From Streptomyces sp. P9-A2 (GTDB lineage: Bacteria; Actinomycetota; Actinomycetes; Streptomycetales; Streptomycetaceae): a DNA stretch of 64,000 nucleotides. The notes beneath the pieces are model-generated. The model did not search any database. It saw only the letters and a program-made list of their open reading frames with translations, and was not told where the DNA came from. The position numbers were made by a program, and so were the translations under genes. Positions 61,357 through 64,000 of the stretch are shown here, piece after piece (the first letter of the stretch is position 1; the number at the start of each line of letters is the position of its first letter). Location: contig NZ_JAZIFX010000001.1 in assembly GCF_036634175.1 (NCBI RefSeq), forward strand, positions 6,882,001-6,946,000, in the 5' to 3' direction.

Positions 61357-62214
61357 ATGGACTGGTTGACGGGCCCTTTCGAGGTGACCTTTGTGCAAAG
61401 GGCCCTGTGGGGCGGGATGTTGGTGTCGGCGATCTGCGCCCTGGCGGGCACCTGGGTGGTGCTGAGGGGTATGGCCTTCCTCGGTGACGCCATGTCGCAC
61501 GGACTGCTGCCCGGCGTCGCGCTCGCCGCGCTTCTGGGCGGCAACCTGCTGGTGGGAGCGCTGCTGAGCGCGGCCGTGATGACGGCCGGGGTCACCGCCC
61601 TCGGGCGTACCCCGCGGCTGTCCCAGGACACCGGGATCGGCCTGCTCTTCGTCGGGATGCTCTCGCTCGGCGTCATCGTCGTCTCGCGCTCGCAGTCCTT
61701 CGCGGTCGACCTGACCGGGTTCCTCTTCGGTGACGTCCTCGCCGTCCGGGAACAGGACCTGGTGCTGCTGGGCGCGGCCCTGCTGCTGGCGCTGACCGTC
61801 TCGGTCCTCGGCCACCGGGCCTTCCTCGCCCTGGCGTTCGACCCGCGCAAGGCCCGCACCCTCGGTCTGCGTCCGCGCCTCGCCCACGCCGTCCTGCTGG
61901 GCCTGCTGGCACTGGCCATCGTCGCCTCCTTCCACATCGTGGGGACACTGCTGGTCCTGGGCCTGCTCATCGCCCCGCCGGCGGCCGCGCTGCCGTGGGC
62001 GCGCAGCGTGCGGGCGGTGATGGCGATCGCGGCGCTGCTCGGCGCGGCCGCCACCTTCCTCGGTCTGCTGCTCTCCTGGCACCTGAGCACCGCCGCCGGC
62101 GCGACCGTCTCGGCCCTCGCGGTGGCCCTGTTCTTCCTCTCCCACCTGGCATCGGGCGTCCGCCACCGCCGCCGCGAGCGCCGGAAGGCCGGCCGCGCCG
62201 TGGCGACGGCCTGA
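61357..62214 (+). CDS. aztB: zinc ABC transporter permease AztB
   Basis: 285-residue ABC-3-type metal permease with about eight membrane segments: RALWGGMLVSAICALAGTWVVLRGMAFLGDAMSHGLLPGVALAALLGGNLLVGALLSA, TGIGLLFVGMLSLGVIVVS, DLVLLGAALLLALTVSVLGH, LLGLLALAIVASFHIVGTLLVLGLLIAPPAAALPWA, VMAIAALLGAAATFLGLLLSWHL, ATVSALAVALFFLSHLASG. The GDAMSHGLLPGVA segment is the coupling/metal-site signature of ZnuB-like permeases. Probably leaderless (TAATGT six bases before the ATG). First gene of aztB-aztD-aztC. Confidence 0.88.
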   Translation: MDWLTGPFEVTFVQRALWGGMLVSAICALAGTWVVLRGMAFLGDAMSHGLLPGVALAALLGGNLLVGALLSAAVMTAGVTALGRTPRLSQDTGIGLLFVGMLSLGVIVVSRSQSFAVDLTGFLFGDVLAVREQDLVLLGAALLLALTVSVLGHRAFLALAFDPRKARTLGLRPRLAHAVLLGLLALAIVASFHIVGTLLVLGLLIAPPAAALPWARSVRAVMAIAALLGAAATFLGLLLSWHLSTAAGATVSALAVALFFLSHLASGVRHRRRERRKAGRAVATA

Positions 62215-62296
62215 CGGGATCCGACCGAAGAGGCCCGGCCCGAGAACCCGACCTCGATCCACGACCTGATCCAGAAACCTGATGGAGGCGATCCCC

Positions 62297-63568
62297 TTGC
62301 CCGTCCGAGGAAACGTCACTGCCGGGGCGTGCGCGCTCCTGGCCCTCGCGCTGCTCGCCACGGGCTGCGCGGGCGGCCGGGACGACGCCGGCTCCGCCCC
62401 GCCGGCGAGCCCGTCGACCGCCGCCACCCCGCACGGATACGTCGAAGGGGCGCTGGAGGAGGCCGAGGAGCAGTCCAGGCTGCTCCTCAACGACCCGAGG
62501 ACCGGAGACACCCGCGTCCTCGACCTGATCACCGGAGAGTCGCAGGAGGTCCCCCGGGCGCCGGACACCTCGGCCCTCACCACGGACGGCCGGTTCGGCT
62601 ACCTCCACGGCGCGGACGGCACGCGCGTCCTCGACACCGGTGCCTGGACGGTGGACCACGGCGACCACGCGCACTACTACCGCGCGGCGATACGCGAGGT
62701 GGGCCGCCTCCCCGACGGCTCCGGCACCGAGGCTCCTGGCACCTCCGGCACGCGCGTCCGCGGCGACGCCGCGGTGACCGTCGTGACCCACGGCGACGGA
62801 CGGGCCGAGATCCACCGCCGGGCCGACCTGGAGGCAGGGGACCTCGGCACTCCCCGCCCCCTGCCCGGGACGCACACGGGTGCCGTCGTGCCGTACGCGG
62901 AGCACCTGCTGACCCTCATCGACGACGCGAAGGGCACTCCGAGGACCGCGGTGTACGACCGCGAGGGCGAGCGCGTCCCGGCACCGGACGCCGTGTGCGA
63001 GGAACCGCGGGGCGACGCCGTCACCCGGCGGGGAGTCGTCCTCGGCTGCGCCGACGGTGCCCTGCTGATCCGCGCGGACGACGGCACGTTCACCGCCGAG
63101 AGGATCCCGTACGGCACGCAGGTCCCGGCGGGGGAACGGGCCACGCACTTCCGCCACCGGGCCGGCGGCGACACGCTCACGGCGCCGGCCGGAGACCGGG
63201 CGGTATGGGTCCTGGACGTCACCGAACGCACCTGGACACGGGTGGAGACCGGCCCCACAGTCACCGCAAACACCGCGGGCGAGGGCTCGCCCCTGCTCGT
63301 CCTTCGCACCGACGGGACCCTGCACGGCTACGACATCGACACCGGGGAGCAGGTGTCCCGGACGAAGACGCTGCTGAAGGACATCCCCGGCACCGGACCG
63401 GACGCGACGGCGCCCCGGCCCGTCATCGAGGTCGACCGCAGCCGCGCCTACCTCAACGACCCGGCGGGCAGGCGCGTGTACGAGATCGACCACAACGACG
63501 GCCTGCGCGTCGCGCGCACCTTCGACCTCGGCATCGAGCCGGCCCTGATGGTGGAGACCGGCCGATGA
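62297..63568 (+). CDS. aztD: zinc metallochaperone AztD (lipoprotein)
   Basis: About 423 residues. Lipoprotein signal ACALLALALLATGC (lipobox LATGC), then an extracellular beta-propeller-like body with repeated strands (RVLDLITGESQEV, RVLDTGAWTVDHGDHAHYYRAAI, HGDGRAEIHRRADLEAG, RRVYEIDHNDGLRVARTFDLGIEPALM). HGDHAHYY is the His-rich segment expected to bind zinc. In characterised AztABCD systems this chaperone hands zinc to the AztC binding protein. I choose the TTG at 62297 because GGAGG lies eight bases before it and it puts the signal peptide at the start; an ATG at 62282 contains that GGAGG and is less likely. Confidence 0.82.
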   Translation: MPVRGNVTAGACALLALALLATGCAGGRDDAGSAPPASPSTAATPHGYVEGALEEAEEQSRLLLNDPRTGDTRVLDLITGESQEVPRAPDTSALTTDGRFGYLHGADGTRVLDTGAWTVDHGDHAHYYRAAIREVGRLPDGSGTEAPGTSGTRVRGDAAVTVVTHGDGRAEIHRRADLEAGDLGTPRPLPGTHTGAVVPYAEHLLTLIDDAKGTPRTAVYDREGERVPAPDAVCEEPRGDAVTRRGVVLGCADGALLIRADDGTFTAERIPYGTQVPAGERATHFRHRAGGDTLTAPAGDRAVWVLDVTERTWTRVETGPTVTANTAGEGSPLLVLRTDGTLHGYDIDTGEQVSRTKTLLKDIPGTGPDATAPRPVIEVDRSRAYLNDPAGRRVYEIDHNDGLRVARTFDLGIEPALMVETGR

Positions 63569-64000
63569 CGACGACGCCACCGAAGCGCGCCGTGCTGCGG
63601 CCGCGACTGCGCCGCCTGCTCCTCACCCTGGTCGCCTTCACCCTCGCCGGCACCGGCACCGCCTGCGCGCCCGGCGACGACCGGCCGCGGGTCGTGGTGA
63701 CAACGAACATCCTCGGAGACATCACCCGGGAGATCGTCGGTGGCGAGGCCGACGTCACGGTGCTGATGAAACCGAACGCGGACCCGCACTCCTTCGGCCT
63801 GTCGGCCGTGCAGGCCGCCGAGTTGGAGCGGGCCGACCTGGTGATCGCCAACGGGCTGGGTCTGGAGGAGAACGTACTGCGGCACGTGGAGGCCGCCCGG
63901 GAGTCCGGGACCGCCACGCTCGAGGTCGGCAGGGCGGTGGACCCGCTCGTCTTCCGGGCGCCCGCCGACGGAGGCCCCGAGGCGGAGGCCGGACAGCCCG
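63565..64000 (+). CDS. aztC: zinc ABC transporter substrate-binding protein AztC, 5' part
   Basis: Runs off the right edge. Visible 145 residues: basic N-terminus, hydrophobic LLLTLVAFTLAGTGTAC with a lipobox-like TGTAC, then PRVVVTTNILGDITREIVGGEADVTVLMKPNADPHSFGLSAVQAAELERADLVIANGLGLEENVLRHVEAA. The DPH of NADPHSF is the first metal-binding His of cluster A-I metal-binding proteins (ZnuA/TroA type). ATG overlaps the aztD stop (ATGA). The His-rich or short loop that separates AztC from ZnuA lies beyond the window. Confidence 0.88.
   Translation, partial: MTTTPPKRAVLRPRLRRLLLTLVAFTLAGTGTACAPGDDRPRVVVTTNILGDITREIVGGEADVTVLMKPNADPHSFGLSAVQAAELERADLVIANGLGLEENVLRHVEAARESGTATLEVGRAVDPLVFRAPADGGPEAEAGQP

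Noticed and set aside
1..64000. tRNA, rRNA, riboswitch and replication-origin signals
   Set aside because: No cloverleaf, rRNA-like, known riboswitch or DnaA-box cluster stood out by eye. A covariance-model scan would be decisive.

Overview
The window is a chromosomal segment of a high-GC actinomycete, almost certainly a Streptomyces. Coding frames end overwhelmingly in G or C, GTG starts and four-base ATGA/GTGA overlaps are common, several genes look leaderless, and the allantoin block (aceB, allR, allB, alc), an F420-type LLM oxidoreductase and AztABCD-type zinc genes are arranged as in streptomycetes. I see no rRNA, tRNA or CRISPR.

Layout. 1-3.4 kb: the 3' end of a SpoIIE/PP2C phosphatase, a HipA-like kinase gene and a dead IS200/IS605-type TnpB element. 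3.4-14.1 kb: an aromatic-catabolism island on the minus strand. A LysR regulator precedes a seven-gene run: HpaB-type hydroxylase, extradiol dioxygenase, RraA-like lyase, cupin, aldehyde dehydrogenase, RidA-family protein and NCS1 permease. After a strong hairpin comes a second two-component flavin monooxygenase. A RidA deaminase plus an NCS1 importer suggests a nitrogen-containing aromatic or N-heterocycle. 14.3-21.3 kb: allantoin utilisation, with malate synthase (glyoxylate disposal), a MobA/MocA-like nucleotidyltransferase, an IclR regulator, allantoinase and allantoicase. aceB and allB share a palindromic operator candidate. 21.4-26.8 kb: an SDR, a thioesterase remnant, an inositol-dehydrogenase-like gene, a GntR regulator and a ROK kinase; two of these promoters share the palindrome TTGTCCGGACAA.

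26.9-32.1 kb: an SNF2 helicase translationally coupled to a SWIM zinc-finger protein. 32.1-40.2 kb: an IS110 remnant, a PcaD-PcaC fusion with a Cys nucleophile, an MBL hydrolase, exonuclease III, a decayed ABC ATPase invaded by minisatellites, a membrane-anchored protein and a secreted gamma-glutamyltransferase. 40.4-43.0 kb: a ClpC-like HSP100. 43.9-48.7 kb: a reductive-pyrimidine/hydantoin operon (amidohydrolase, aminotransferase, hydantoinase, LLM oxidoreductase); the hydantoinase carries a sharply AT-rich patch over its active-site lysine.

49.4-56.1 kb is the most recently acquired part. It holds a DUF4157 (eCIS-core) metallopeptidase-like protein with an unrecognised, lower-GC C-terminal domain that is probably a toxin or effector, a DUF6431 transposon protein, and an IS3 element interrupted by an intact IS1182-type element with a 5-bp target duplication. 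All of this abuts a truncated lipoate-ligase-family gene. 56.2-64 kb: a DUF574-type methyltransferase, a GlxA/AraC regulator, GAPDH, a thioesterase and a divergent zinc-uptake locus (aztA versus aztB-aztD-aztC). A Fur-family-like palindrome there overlaps both -10 boxes, and both genes look leaderless.
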